This document shows, in pieces, positions 8,224 to 17,289 of a stretch of DNA of 64,000 nt (its first letter is position 1; each line of letters begins with the position of its first letter). Made by a program: the position numbers and the translations under genes. This DNA comes from Chloroflexota bacterium (GTDB lineage: Bacteria > Chloroflexota > Chloroflexia > Thermomicrobiales > UBA6265), in contig JAEWEG010000010.1 of assembly GCA_023389575.1 (NCBI GenBank), positions 1-64,000 on the forward strand, given 5' to 3'. The notes beneath the pieces were generated by a model. The model did not search any database. It was given only the letters and a program-made list of their open reading frames with translations, and was not told the origin of the DNA.

Positions 8224-8910
8224 TCAGGTTAGCGCGCGCGCTCCAGCCGGTTCCAGGTGGGGTTCGATGATCGTGTCGAAGGCCTGGAGCAGTTCGTCGT
8301 GCAGGGCGCCGCGCTTGTCTTCCGGTTGCATGATCACCACGCCGCTGAGCGCCGCCATGAGCACGCGGGCCAGCCGGGCGGTATCGCAGGGGCGAAGTTC
8401 GCCCAGCGCCAGCGCCTGGGATAGCAACGCCACGGAACTGCGTTCGAACTTGTTGACCAGTTCGATCATCGATGGGCGGAGCACCGGGTCGTTCCAGGCG
8501 TTGCCGAAGAACTCCAGGTGGTGCGCGGAATCGAAGTGGGTGCCATCGCCCGCGGAATAGACGAACAAGCCGGCCCTTAGGAGGGCGATCGGCGATTCGT
8601 ATTGCTCGCTGAGCAGTTCGAACGTCTGTCCGTTGCGGTTGGCGATCCAGTCGATGAAGCCATCGACCAGGCCCTGCTTGCCGCCGAATCGCCGGTTGAT
8701 GGCGGGGCGCGTGCAGCCGGTCTCCCGCGCCACGGCCTCCAGCGTGAGGCTGGGGTAGCCAGTGCGGGTGAGGACACGCGCGGCGGCGTTGAAGAAGTCC
8801 TCGTCGGAGAAGCTGCGCGGGCGGCCGACGGTGGGGGCTGGTCGTTCGTGCTGTCCGGTCAGGTGCGTTCTCCCGTTGCTGCGCGAGATTGGCGGATGTC
8901 TCGATGACAT
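8224..8910 (-). CDS. TetR/AcrR family transcriptional regulator
   Basis: A 228-residue regulator. The helix-turn-helix region is at residues ~36-80 (FFNAAARVLTRTGYPSLT, VARETGCTRPAINRRFGGKQGLV), followed by a variable ligand-binding domain with a TetR C-terminal-like segment. The ATG at 8910 is an estimate; the conserved domain begins about 33 residues later, so a later start is possible. It lies downstream of the DUF2165 membrane protein on the same strand with a 188-base gap. Target and ligand are unknown. Confidence 0.85.
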   Translation of the reverse strand: MSSRHPPISRSNGRTHLTGQHERPAPTVGRPRSFSDEDFFNAAARVLTRTGYPSLTLEAVARETGCTRPAINRRFGGKQGLVDGFIDWIANRNGQTFELLSEQYESPIALLRAGLFVYSAGDGTHFDSAHHLEFFGNAWNDPVLRPSMIELVNKFERSSVALLSQALALGELRPCDTARLARVLMAALSGVVIMQPEDKRGALHDELLQAFDTIIEPHLEPAGARALT

Positions 8911-9098
8911 TATTGACGAAGTGTAATGCGGTGCGGGCGCGGAATGAGCCCAATGGCATGCGGAGTCCACGTGAAACAGCGCCTGTCCCATAGCGATCTC
9001 ATGCCACCGTCCGGGCCGGGACACGAGGTCGGCCACTACAAGAGGATGGGCAAAGGCTGAAACTGATCCTGCTTTCCTGTTTCTACCCGCGATCCTGG

Positions 9099-9668
9099 TT
9101 ACGCGTTTGAGGTCCATTGCGGCGACGGGAGGTGGAGGAGGATGAGCGTGCCGAGGGCGAGGACCGAGTTGCGGAAGGCCGGGTCGAGGCCGTTCCAGCT
9201 GGCGGACTTCCACATCTGGAACCATTCGCCGCCGATGGCGATGAAACCGCCGAAGAAGAGGGCGAGCAGCATGAGCAGGCCGATCGTCGCCAGCGAGCGG
9301 TCGCGGTCGATGGAGCCGGTTCCGGACCGGAGCAGCAGGTATCCCGCCGCCAGCAGCACCAGCGCGGTGAGCGTTTCCCAGATGATGATGGCGACGTAGG
9401 CGATGTTCTGGATGGCGGTGCTTTCGATGGCACGCCACATCACGTCAGGGTCGAGATTGGTGCCCGGTTCGGCGCCGAAGTTGGTGGTGTCCATCTTCAG
9501 GACGTGCTGGACGAAGGGCTGGTTGGTGCCGAAGTCGGTGATGTTGCCAAAGGCGATCAGGGCGATGAACAGGCCGTTGAGCAACACCAGCAGCGCGGCC
9601 GCGACCGGGAGCGTGCCCCAGCGTTGCCAGCCAGGGACGGCGGCTTGGGGAGCGGAGGAGTGATCCAT
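9099..9668 (-). CDS. DUF2165-like small integral membrane protein
   Basis: A 189-residue protein with four predicted membrane helices: residues ~20-43, ~88-110, ~126-148 and ~165-182. Between helices 1 and 2 is NITDFGTNQPFVQHVLKMDT, and the second helix begins after WRAIES; both are hallmarks of the DUF2165 family as I recall it. No biochemical function is known. It precedes a TetR gene and follows the sugar isomerase gene on the same strand. Confidence 0.7.
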   Translation of the reverse strand: MDHSSAPQAAVPGWQRWGTLPVAAALLVLLNGLFIALIAFGNITDFGTNQPFVQHVLKMDTTNFGAEPGTNLDPDVMWRAIESTAIQNIAYVAIIIWETLTALVLLAAGYLLLRSGTGSIDRDRSLATIGLLMLLALFFGGFIAIGGEWFQMWKSASWNGLDPAFRNSVLALGTLILLHLPSPQWTSNA

Positions 9669-9760
9669 GACGATGAAGGGCCTTTCCTGTGCTGGCGATG
9701 GTTCTCGTGCAAGTGTGGCGCGAGACGATCAAAAAGGAAATGACCGGAAGTGATCGCCCT

Positions 9761-10579
9761 TCAACCGCAGTAGGGCAGCAGGCTTTCGTAACACCGGCGG
9801 GCGGCTTCGGCGGCGGGCAGGGCCCAGAGTTCCTCGCTGAACATTTCGATGGAGAAGAAGCCGTCGTAGCCGTGGTGCTCCAGGGCGCTGAAGATGGCGG
9901 CGAGGTCGAGCACGCCCTGGCCTGGCAGGCGGCGATCGGCGTTGCAGTCGCTGAGTTCGCCGGGGATGTCCGCCATGTCGTCGACATGCACGTGCCTGAT
10001 CCAGCGCACGGTTTCGGCCCGGATGTCCTCGAACTTGGTGACGGTGGTGTGGTAGTGGGCGGGATCGAACAGGATGCCGACCCGGGGATGGTTCACCATC
10101 TCGCAGACCCGGGCGGCGCTGGCCAGGCTCTTGACCAGCGGGCTCCAGTTGAACTCCAGCGCCAGGGTGACGTCGAGTCCCTCCATCTCGTGGGCGAGGC
10201 CGGAGAAGGTTTCGGCGACGATCTCGAGGGCCTCCAGCGAAGGTGTTTCGGGGCCATCCGGGCCCACCACCAGCACGCCGCCGCCAAGGTCGTGCAGCAG
10301 TTGGGCGTTTTCGAGATGGATGGCGTGGTTGGCTTGCCGCCGCTCCGGCGGCGAGAAGCACTCGACACCTGTCTGAAAGCCACCGATCGAGCGAAGCCCG
10401 CTATCGGCAAGCAGGTTCCGGAGATCGGCGACGGTGTGGCCCTCGGCCAGCCAGGAATGAACGAGCGGGAGGTGAAACTCCACGTTGCGGAAGCCCGCCG
10501 AGGCGTAGGCGGCGACCGCTTCCGCGAGGTCGGCATGCCTGGTGGTGATCGAGTTGATGCCGAGTTGGGACACGTCCAT
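9761..10579 (-). CDS. Sugar phosphate isomerase/epimerase family TIM-barrel protein
   Basis: A 272-residue protein of the xylose-isomerase-like / AP-endonuclease-2 fold. Metal-ligand positions expected for the family are visible: Glu in LALEFN, Asp-His in LFDPAHYH, His in HVHVDD and Glu in FFSIEMF. Members interconvert keto and aldo sugars or epimerise them, often in inositol-type pathways. It directly follows a Gfo/Idh/MocA oxidoreductase on the same strand (24-base gap), the usual partner, so both likely work on one sugar or cyclitol. Substrate unknown. Confidence 0.88.
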   Translation of the reverse strand: MDVSQLGINSITTRHADLAEAVAAYASAGFRNVEFHLPLVHSWLAEGHTVADLRNLLADSGLRSIGGFQTGVECFSPPERRQANHAIHLENAQLLHDLGGGVLVVGPDGPETPSLEALEIVAETFSGLAHEMEGLDVTLALEFNWSPLVKSLASAARVCEMVNHPRVGILFDPAHYHTTVTKFEDIRAETVRWIRHVHVDDMADIPGELSDCNADRRLPGQGVLDLAAIFSALEHHGYDGFFSIEMFSEELWALPAAEAARRCYESLLPYCG

Positions 10580-10603
10580 GGCGGGAGTCCTTTTTGCGGC
10601 GCG

Positions 10604-11668
10604 CTAGAGCACGCCGCGCTGGGTGAGGAACTGGCGGTAGATATCCTCGAACAGGCGGACATCGGTGCGGGTGTCGGCGGCGGAGGAGCGGAAAGGCTCG
10701 CCATGTCGCACATCGTGGACGAACCGTTCGGCCTCGCGCTGGTACGCCCAGCCAGGGGAGAGGACAGGCTGGCTGAAGGTCTGGACCTTGCCCGCCCGGT
10801 AGACTTCCAGTTCGGCGGTGGCCTGGCGTTGCATTAGGGGTGGGGCCCAGGTATGAACCCAGCCGTCACGGAAGTAGACCTGCGTGTGCTCGTCCCAGCG
10901 GTGGTGGGACATCCGACCCGATTCGAGGATGCCGCGAACACCTCCCAGGTCAAGGACCGCCACGCCGCCGTAGCCATCGTCGTCAAGGTCGACGGAGCGG
11001 ACGGAGACATCGTCGCCGGCGTTGGCGAAGAACCGGAGCAGGTTGACGTTGTGGGTGAATTGCTGGAGGTAGCCAACGTAGGCATCGAGCCATTCGGGTG
11101 GCAGCCAGTCCGGACCGATCACCTGCGTGGCTGGCATGGGTTCGGTGGTGGTTTCCATGGAACCCTCCAGGCCGACGAGCCAGTTCCCGCCAAAGCTGTG
11201 ATTGCGCAGGTAGGTCATCTCGCCCAGTTCGCCCGTGGAGGAGTTTTCGGCGATCAGGGAATGGACGAATTCGTTCCCGGCGTCGTAGCGCTTCATGTAG
11301 CCGACCATGAGCCGTTTCCCGGAGCGGCGTTCGGCGTCGAGGATGGCATCGGCCTGGCCCAGGGAGATGGCCATCGGCTTTTCCATGAACACGTCCTTGC
11401 CAGCCTCGAGCGCTTCCCGCGCCAGGTCGCCCTGCACGTGGAAGGCGGCCGAAAGCGCGACGGCTTCGATATCGGGATCGGCGAGCAGTTCCTGGTGGTC
11501 GCGGTAGAGGCGGGGAATATCGTGCCGAGCCTGGACCTTGCGGCCGAGTTCGGGGCGGAGTTCCGCCAGGGCCAGGAGGTCGCAGGTGGGGAGCGACGAG
11601 AAGTTGGGCAGGTGAACGTGCTGCGCCATGAACCCGCAGCCGATGTATCCGAGGCGAAGTTTTTTCAC
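10604..11668 (-). CDS. Gfo/Idh/MocA family oxidoreductase
   Basis: A 354-residue dehydrogenase. LRLGYIGCGFMAQ is the N-terminal Rossmann glycine loop and FMEKPMAISLGQAD holds the catalytic lysine signature near residue 95. The C-terminal domain is complete. Paralogous to, but clearly distinct from, the enzyme at 0.6 kb, which carries EKPIS. It forms a probable two-gene operon with the isomerase downstream, and its start is divergent from the M28 peptidase. The divergent spacer 11669-11913 holds no gene; I see no clear operator in it. Confidence 0.9.
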   Translation of the reverse strand: MKKLRLGYIGCGFMAQHVHLPNFSSLPTCDLLALAELRPELGRKVQARHDIPRLYRDHQELLADPDIEAVALSAAFHVQGDLAREALEAGKDVFMEKPMAISLGQADAILDAERRSGKRLMVGYMKRYDAGNEFVHSLIAENSSTGELGEMTYLRNHSFGGNWLVGLEGSMETTTEPMPATQVIGPDWLPPEWLDAYVGYLQQFTHNVNLLRFFANAGDDVSVRSVDLDDDGYGGVAVLDLGGVRGILESGRMSHHRWDEHTQVYFRDGWVHTWAPPLMQRQATAELEVYRAGKVQTFSQPVLSPGWAYQREAERFVHDVRHGEPFRSSAADTRTDVRLFEDIYRQFLTQRGVL

Positions 11669-11913
11669 AAGAAGGCTCCTGGCGATTCACGGTTGGGAGA
11701 TGGATGGTGCGTTTCCGCCACCATGCCGGATAGCCGGGCGGCGGGAGGTCGAACGGGACGGTACGGGCGTCAGGGTAGCGAACCCTCCCCAGCGGCACAA
11801 TCCATCGGGCCGCGAACATGGCGCGTGTGCCGATTGCGGGTCGGTGGGATCGCTGGTACCGTCGCCAAATGCGCGGACGGAAGCAGCAGTCTATGTATGG
11901 AAGAAGGATTGGC

Positions 11914-13329
11914 ATGACGAAGCCGGATCTGACGCGGTACGAGAAGCAACTGATCGGTGAGATCTGGACGACCGATGAGCCTTACCGCAACCTCGAGGAG
12001 TTCTGCGACGTGATCGGCACGCGCTGGGCGGGGAGCGAGAGCGAGCACCAGGGCGGGGAGTGGCTCAAGGCGAAGCTGGAATCGTACGGGCTGCAAAACG
12101 TGCGGCTGGAGCCGGTGGAGTTCGGGGCGTGGACCCGGGGCCATGCCACGCTGGACCTGGTCGAGCCGGTGGCGAAGGCGTTCTCCTGCATCGCGCTTCC
12201 CTATTCGAAGGCGGATGATGTCGAGGCCGAACTGATCGACCTTGGCAACGGCGAGCAGGAGGATTTCGAGCGCCTGGGCGAGGCGGTGAAGGGCAAAATC
12301 GTGATCGCCGCCGCCGAGACGAACGCATCGGGCGCGAAGTCGAAAAAGCTGGCCCATCGGACCGACAAGCTGCGGTTCGCGGTGGACGCCGGCGCGGCCG
12401 GCATGATCTTCGTCAACCAGAATCCGGGCCTGCTGCACATCACCGGCAGCATCGCCTCGCCGGGCGGTGGGCCCGCCGATATCGTGGCGGTCGGCACCTC
12501 CTGGGAGCATGGGCAGACCATCCTGCGGCTGATGGCTCGCGGTGGAGGTAAGGCCCGGGTTCGGCTTTCGGTGGGAGGCGAGTTCTTCGCCAACACTTCG
12601 TACAATGTTATCGGGGAGATCCCAGGATCGCGGTGGCCGGATGAACTTGTGTTGTTCGGCGGGCACTACGACGGGCACGATGTGTCGCAGGCGGCGCTGG
12701 ATGACGGCGCCGGCACGGTGGTGTCGCTGGAAGCGGCGCGGGTGCTGGCCCAGTTGCCGCCAGAGGCGATTGGCCGGACGTTGCGGGTAGTGCTCTTCTG
12801 CGGCGAGGAGGTCGGGCTGTTCGGATCGTGGAAGTATGCCGCCGACCACGAGGACGAAGCCGACCGGACCCGGTTCATGCTCAACCTCGATGGCGCGGGG
12901 AGCGGCAAGGGCGGCAACGAGTCGATCACGGTGTCGGGCATTCCCGGCCTGGTGGAGTATTTCGAGGCGCACGCCGCCGATGCTCATTACCAGATGAAGA
13001 TCACCGACGAACTGCACTCGCACTCCGACCACTTCCCGTACGCCATTCGAGGGATTCCGACCGCGTCGCTGGCTGGGCCATACGAGTCCGCCGGCCTGGT
13101 CGGGCGCGGCTGGGGTCACACCGAGGCCGACACGTTCGACAAGGCGACGTTGCGGGGCTTGCAGATGTCGGCGATGGCGATCGCTCGCCTGCTGCTCCAG
13201 GTGGCGTCCGATCCGGACTTCCCCGGCGTTCGAAAGTCGAAGGCCGAGCTCGAGGAGCAACTGACCGAGCTGGAACTGGACATCGCCCTGAAGCGGGCTG
13301 GCCGGTGGGACCTGGTCGGCGGCGTGTAA
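11914..13329 (+). CDS. M28 family zinc metallopeptidase
   Basis: A 471-residue aminopeptidase-like protein. A PA-type insert domain occupies residues ~100-210. The M28 catalytic domain then shows a zinc His in GGHYDGHD, the bridging Asp in ALDDGAGTV, the catalytic Glu pair in FCGEEVGLFGS, Asp in LNLDGAG, and the last His in HSHSDHFPY. All ligands are present, so an active di-zinc exopeptidase is likely. No signal peptide is visible from this start, so it appears cytoplasmic. The ATG at 11914 is chosen because GAAGGAT precedes it; the longer in-frame N-terminus is arginine-rich and looks non-coding. Confidence 0.88.
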   Translation: MTKPDLTRYEKQLIGEIWTTDEPYRNLEEFCDVIGTRWAGSESEHQGGEWLKAKLESYGLQNVRLEPVEFGAWTRGHATLDLVEPVAKAFSCIALPYSKADDVEAELIDLGNGEQEDFERLGEAVKGKIVIAAAETNASGAKSKKLAHRTDKLRFAVDAGAAGMIFVNQNPGLLHITGSIASPGGGPADIVAVGTSWEHGQTILRLMARGGGKARVRLSVGGEFFANTSYNVIGEIPGSRWPDELVLFGGHYDGHDVSQAALDDGAGTVVSLEAARVLAQLPPEAIGRTLRVVLFCGEEVGLFGSWKYAADHEDEADRTRFMLNLDGAGSGKGGNESITVSGIPGLVEYFEAHAADAHYQMKITDELHSHSDHFPYAIRGIPTASLAGPYESAGLVGRGWGHTEADTFDKATLRGLQMSAMAIARLLLQVASDPDFPGVRKSKAELEEQLTELELDIALKRAGRWDLVGGV

Positions 13330-13512
13330 TTCAAGCTGGGCTTTGGCTAGTGGGAGAGCCACCCAATGTCGTAGGGGCCGATCCCGCCGCCGATTGATCG
13401 CGATCGATGGCCGGCGAGCGCGAAGACGGCTGTGTCGGCCCGGCGGGGAACCAATGCCTGACGCGGGGCTTTTGTGCTGGCTCGGAGGTCCAGGAAGGAG
13501 AGGACATACCAG

Positions 13513-14481
13513 ATGAGCAATCCACCGCAACCACCCCGGGCGTCTGGACAACGCCTGCACTGGGAAGACCTGCCCGATCACATCCGGGTAGCGATCGAAG
13601 CCGAGTTTGGGCCGGTCGTTGGGGCCAGGACGATGACCGGTGGCTTCTCTCCAGGCATGGCGGCCAGGCTGACACTGGAATCCGGGGAGACGATCTTCGC
13701 CAAGGCGGTCTCCAGCGTCCAGAACGAGATCGCTCCGCGTTTCCACCGGCGCGAAATCCAGTTGGCCTCGCACCTACCGGTGACGGCTCCGGTGCCCCGT
13801 CTGCGGTGGTCGCTGGACGAGGCGGAGGGGGATCAATGGGTGGTGCTCGTCTACGACAACGTCGAGGGGCATCCACCCGCCCAGCCGTGGGACCAGGCCG
13901 AGTTCGCCCGAGTGGTGGACGCGCTGAACGCCCTTACACGTGACCTGACCCCGTCGCCGGTGGCAGCCGCGGATATCGGCGCGATCGACACTGGTCTGCC
14001 GTTGACGGGTGGCGACTGGCGACGCCTGCGCGACGAGAAGCTGGAGCATCCCGATCGGTGGGTGATGCGCAATCTGGAGCGGCTCGTCGAGATGGAAGCG
14101 CGGGTGACCGACCTCACACCGGGCAACACGTTGCTGCACATGGACCTGCGCGGCGACAACATGCTGATGACCGACCAGGGCGTGGTGATCGTCGACTGGC
14201 CGCACGCCGCCATCGGGCCGGCATGGGTGGACGGGGTCGCCTTCGCGCCGAGCGTGGCGATGGAGGGCGGTCCGGAGCCGGAAGCGCTGGTCTCATTGCT
14301 GGATGGCCTGCGCGGGGCCGATCCGGACGAACTGACCGTGGGCATCTGCGAAATGGCCGGGTTCTTTACCTACCACGGGCTGCTGCTGGATGTGCCGAAC
14401 CTGCCGGGCCTGCGCGAGTTCCAGGAGGCCCAGGGCGCGGTCGCCCGCCGCTGGCTGGCCGAGCGGGCCGGCTGGGAGTAG
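13513..14481 (+). CDS. Phosphotransferase family protein (APH fold)
   Basis: A 322-residue kinase-like protein. The catalytic loop LLHMDLRGDNMLM (HxDxxxxN) and the metal-binding Asp in VVIVDWPHA identify the aminoglycoside phosphotransferase / choline-kinase fold. The N-lobe has GGFSPGMAARLTL and the nucleotide lysine in IFAKAV. AGGAGAG precedes the ATG. Such genes are plentiful in these genomes and usually phosphorylate small metabolites; drug resistance should not be assumed. It faces the CPBP protease gene with 23 bases between the stops. Confidence 0.85.
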   Translation: MSNPPQPPRASGQRLHWEDLPDHIRVAIEAEFGPVVGARTMTGGFSPGMAARLTLESGETIFAKAVSSVQNEIAPRFHRREIQLASHLPVTAPVPRLRWSLDEAEGDQWVVLVYDNVEGHPPAQPWDQAEFARVVDALNALTRDLTPSPVAAADIGAIDTGLPLTGGDWRRLRDEKLEHPDRWVMRNLERLVEMEARVTDLTPGNTLLHMDLRGDNMLMTDQGVVIVDWPHAAIGPAWVDGVAFAPSVAMEGGPEPEALVSLLDGLRGADPDELTVGICEMAGFFTYHGLLLDVPNLPGLREFQEAQGAVARRWLAERAGWE

Positions 14482-14504
14482 CCAGCGGAGCGGCGGAGTC
14501 CTCC

Positions 14505-15296
14505 TCAGCCCGCGACCGGCACACGCGTCTGGCGTGGTGCCACGGCCCGAGGTCGAATGTCCCGCCGCATCATGGCCAGCCCATAGGCGGTAAAGGCGAG
14601 GATGAGTCCCGCCGAGACCAACATGTCGGTCGTGGTTGGGCTACCCGAATCGGCTCCGTTGAAGGCGAGGAAACTGGTGAAGTCCATGAGGGCGTGGGCG
14701 ATGACCAGGGGCCAGATGACCTGCGTGCGCAGCGCCACCGCCGCGAAACCGAACCCGATCGCCAGGGCATACCCAATCTGAAGGACCGTCGCGAGGACAT
14801 CCGCGCCAGCGGCGACATTCATCGAGTGGAGCAGGCCGAACAGGACGGTGGAGATCGCCACCGCTTTCCATCGCCCGCGCGGGATGATCGCGCGCAAGAT
14901 CAGGCCGCGAAACACACTTTCCTCGACGAAGCCGATCAATGCCGCCAGCAGGAGAAAGTAGACCATTCGCCCGACGCCCATATCGGCGAACCCGTTGCTC
15001 AGGTTCACGGCGATCATGGCGAACGGCAACCAGTACAGGCGGAGGTCACGCGGCGTGGTGGCGGCCTGGAAGCCAATGTGTTTCCACCAGCGCAGTTTGG
15101 TCAGAAGAGCCGCCACCAGTAAGGCCAAAGCCAGGTTGGCGAAGAAGAACGCGGGAGCGGTGCTGCTGGAATCCAGCTCGAAGATTGACGCGGCGGTGCC
15201 GGCGAGCAGGAAGGCCGTCAGGATCGCGAGCACGAGCAGGGTGGTCAGGCGATAGGGGTGGGTGGTTGCGAATGTGGGTTCCATGGTGAGCCTCAT
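14505..15296 (-). CDS. CPBP family intramembrane metalloprotease
   Basis: A 263-residue protein with about seven or eight hydrophobic helices. The CAAX-protease/bacteriocin-processing motifs are present: EESVFRG (EExxxR), a His in FGLLHSMN, and VIAHALMDF. Relatives are Rce1-like membrane proteases, some of which give self-immunity to bacteriocins or modulate other proteins. The zinc-binding residues are all there. The role in this organism is not shown by context. Confidence 0.88.
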   Translation of the reverse strand: MRLTMEPTFATTHPYRLTTLLVLAILTAFLLAGTAASIFELDSSSTAPAFFFANLALALLVAALLTKLRWWKHIGFQAATTPRDLRLYWLPFAMIAVNLSNGFADMGVGRMVYFLLLAALIGFVEESVFRGLILRAIIPRGRWKAVAISTVLFGLLHSMNVAAGADVLATVLQIGYALAIGFGFAAVALRTQVIWPLVIAHALMDFTSFLAFNGADSGSPTTTDMLVSAGLILAFTAYGLAMMRRDIRPRAVAPRQTRVPVAG

Positions 15297-15558
15297 TGCC
15301 TCGCCCGATGATCGATCGGTACTGCTGCCGGTGAGGGGTTCCCACGTTGCTGTTGGAGCGGGAGTTTCCCAGTCACCAGTGGCACCATACCACCTGAAAT
15401 CGGGAGGAAACTGGCAATGGGAAAAAGACTATTCAGCGGGGCGGGAAGGCTCACCCGGCGGGGTGGGAACGCGCTTTGTTCGAAGGGTATGAATCGCGAG
15501 TCCAATGCGTTAGGCTGGCCTTCTGCCCGTAACCACATCCGTGAGGGGATGTCCCGGA

Positions 15559-16032
15559 ATGGCTCTCCTCGAAGCGCTCGACCTGGTGAAGACCTTCAGC
15601 CGAACGCGGCGAGTCGAGGGGTGATTCTCCACCGTGCGCACGCTGGTGACCCGCCAGCGGGACCACACCACAGCCGTCGGCGGGGTGTCGTTTTCCATCG
15701 ACGAGGGCGAGATCGTGGGCTACCTGGGGCCGAACGGCGCTGGGAAGTCGACCACGATCAAGATGCTGACCGGCATCCTGCTTCCGACCAGCGACACGGT
15801 GCGGGTGGCGGGCCTGGTGCCTTGGGAGGAACGTGAGCGCAACGCCCTGAACATCGGAGTGGTGTTCGGGCAGCGCAACACGCTGTGGTGGAACCTCCCG
15901 CTGGATGAGTCGTTCCGACTGGTGGCGAAGATGTACCGTGTGCCGGAAGACAAGGCTCGGCGCACGATTTCGATGCTGGTCGAACTGCTGGAGATGGAAT
16001 CGTTCCTGGGCGGAAGTACCCGTCGTCTGGCT
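15559..16032 (+). pseudogene. Broken ABC-2 type exporter ATPase (nonsense and 3' truncation)
   Basis: From ATG 15559 the frame reads MALLEALDLVKTFSRTRR and then hits TGA at 15622-15624. After that stop the same frame continues with intact ABC ATPase sequence: VGGVSFSIDEGEIVGYLGPN, Walker A GPNGAGKST, the Q-loop VVFGQRNTLWW, up to LLEMESFLGGSTRRL. It ends there, before the signature motif, Walker B and the H-loop, and the following bases are antisense to the DUF1801 gene. A complete homologue with the same Walker A and Q-loop sits at 47.8-48.8 kb. No permease partner is left. Decayed remnant. Confidence 0.82.
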
Positions 16033-16053
16033 CGTGACGCGTGCGCCGGGCGC

Positions 16054-16461
16054 TCAGGACTGGCCGAATGTAGGCTGGCTGACTTCCGCGTAGCTGCTGG
16101 CGATGATGTCTTCGAGCACGGAGAGATCGACCGCTTCCAGGTCCTTGATGTAGAGGCAACTGACGCCGGTGGTGTGTGGGCCGAGCTTGTCAAGCTGGTC
16201 CTGGTGCGCGTCGATGCCGTCGGCGAGGTAGATGGTGGCCGCGGCCTTGCGCGGGGCGAACCCGGCGGCGGGCGCGTCGCCTTCGTGGCCAGTTTCGTAG
16301 CGGTAGTGGTACTGGCCGAAACCGACGATGGTGCCCCACAGGACAGCCGGTTCACCGGTGACGCGGGACATCAGGTCGAGCAGGGTCTGGGCGTCCCGCT
16401 TGCGCTTGGCGGGCGTGACCTTTTCGATGAACTCGGGAACGGATGCGTCCGATGGTTGCAT
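16054..16461 (-). CDS. DUF1801 domain protein
   Basis: A 135-residue protein. Core segments are VPEFIEKVTPAKRKRDAQTL, MSRVTGEPAVLWGTIVGFG, and the C-terminal strands ATIYLADGID and CLYIKDLEAVDLSVLE. This matches the small alpha/beta DUF1801 (YdhG-like) family, of unknown biochemical role. The ATG at 16461 is preferred; 52 more in-frame codons upstream look non-coding. Its 3' end abuts the broken ABC ATPase, so a rearrangement joined the two. Confidence 0.82.
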   Translation of the reverse strand: MQPSDASVPEFIEKVTPAKRKRDAQTLLDLMSRVTGEPAVLWGTIVGFGQYHYRYETGHEGDAPAAGFAPRKAAATIYLADGIDAHQDQLDKLGPHTTGVSCLYIKDLEAVDLSVLEDIIASSYAEVSQPTFGQS

Positions 16462-16636
16462 GGTGACTTCTCCCAGTGGCGAACGAACGACAGCATGCGG
16501 GGTGAAACCGAGTGCCGGGATGGTTTCGCTGTCAGGAGCATAATGGATCGGGTGGACCAGGAGCGGGCTGGCGGAGTGGCAATGTGGATGAAACGGATGG
16601 CGCCACGACGTCGACATTCGCCGTGCGCCTCGCCGG

Positions 16637-16682
16637 TATAATGGAACCTATTGGCAGTCCTCATTCAGGAATCGAGCGCATC
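16637..16682 (+). promoter_or_regulatory. Shared leader of parDE cassette 1 (TATAAT box)
   Basis: TATAAT at 16637-16642, 46 bases before the ATG. The interval up to the ATG is nearly identical to 23144-23189 in front of the second cassette: both contain AGTCCTCAT followed by GGAATCGAGCGCATC. No good -35 box is visible. Confidence 0.6.
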
Positions 16683-16970
16683 ATGGCTTCCATTACTTCC
16701 GCCCTCCCCAAAGAGCTCCGCTCATGGATCGAACAGGAAGTGGCCGCCGGTCACTTCGAATCGGAAGCGGCCGTGATCGTTGACGCGGTTCAGCGGGCGA
16801 AGGACAGCACCTACCGCTGGGAGGACGACAGAGACCTCCTCGAAGCGATCGCGAATGTTGACCGGGGTGAAACGCGACCGCTGACCGAAGAAGCGATGCG
16901 CGACCTTTCCGAACGTGCCCGTGAGAACGCCAGGAAAGGTCACCAGGTCAAATTCGATGTCACCTATTGA
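16683..16970 (+). CDS. parD: ParD-like antitoxin, cassette 1
   Basis: A 95-residue antitoxin. It has a ribbon-helix-helix start (MASITSALPKELRSWIEQEV), a helix EAAVIVDAVQRA and an acidic tail ending QVKFDVTY. It is closely similar in layout to the antitoxin at 23190: same MASIT start, same YRWE(D/E)D segment, same terminal DVTY. It overlaps the toxin start by 14 bases. The antitoxin is intact although its toxin partner carries a stop codon. Confidence 0.85.
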   Translation: MASITSALPKELRSWIEQEVAAGHFESEAAVIVDAVQRAKDSTYRWEDDRDLLEAIANVDRGETRPLTEEAMRDLSERARENARKGHQVKFDVTY

Positions 16971-17241
16971 CCTGGAGTTCCAGGCGGTAGCCGACGACGA
17001 TATCGCGGACATCCTTCAATACACGTTTTAGCGGTGGGGTGAAGACCAGCTTGAAGCTTACTGGGCCATTCTGTGGGATGCCTTTCAGTACATTCGCCGA
17101 TTCCCTGACATTGGCCGCCCAGTCGAAGGTCGGCCTTCCAATATCCGCGAGTACGTGCTGCCTAACCATGTCATCCAGTACCAACGCGACCCCGAGCGCG
17201 TGGTGATCCTCCGAGTGGTGAATCCGCGTCGCCGTCGCTAA
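16957..17241 (+). pseudogene. parE: ParE-like toxin with internal amber codon, cassette 1
   Basis: The frame from ATG 16957 encodes a ParE-like sequence (ADDDIADILQYTF) and meets TAG at 17029-17031, codon 25. The same frame then continues to TAA at 17241 with all the rest of the fold: RWGEDQLEAYWAILWDAF, then IRRFPDIGRPVEGRPSNI, then a C-terminus ending VILRVVNPRRRR. That C-terminus is almost identical to the intact toxin at 23461. A single point mutation explains the loss, so it is recent. A restart inside the gene would lack the first helix. Confidence 0.85.
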
Positions 17242-17289
17242 CAGTGGTTGGCATGGTTTGCGGAATCGGCCATTGCGATGAAGGAATCC

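Noticed and set aside
11770..13773. A 667-codon open frame on the minus strand across the M28 peptidase and its neighbours
   Set aside because: It is arginine-, histidine- and proline-rich and antisense to a gene with clear catalytic motifs. Long opposite-strand frames are common in GC-rich DNA and carry no domain signal.
16461..16617. N-terminal extension of the DUF1801 gene to 16617
   Set aside because: The extra 52 codons are histidine- and proline-rich filler, and the conserved domain begins at the Met at 16461.
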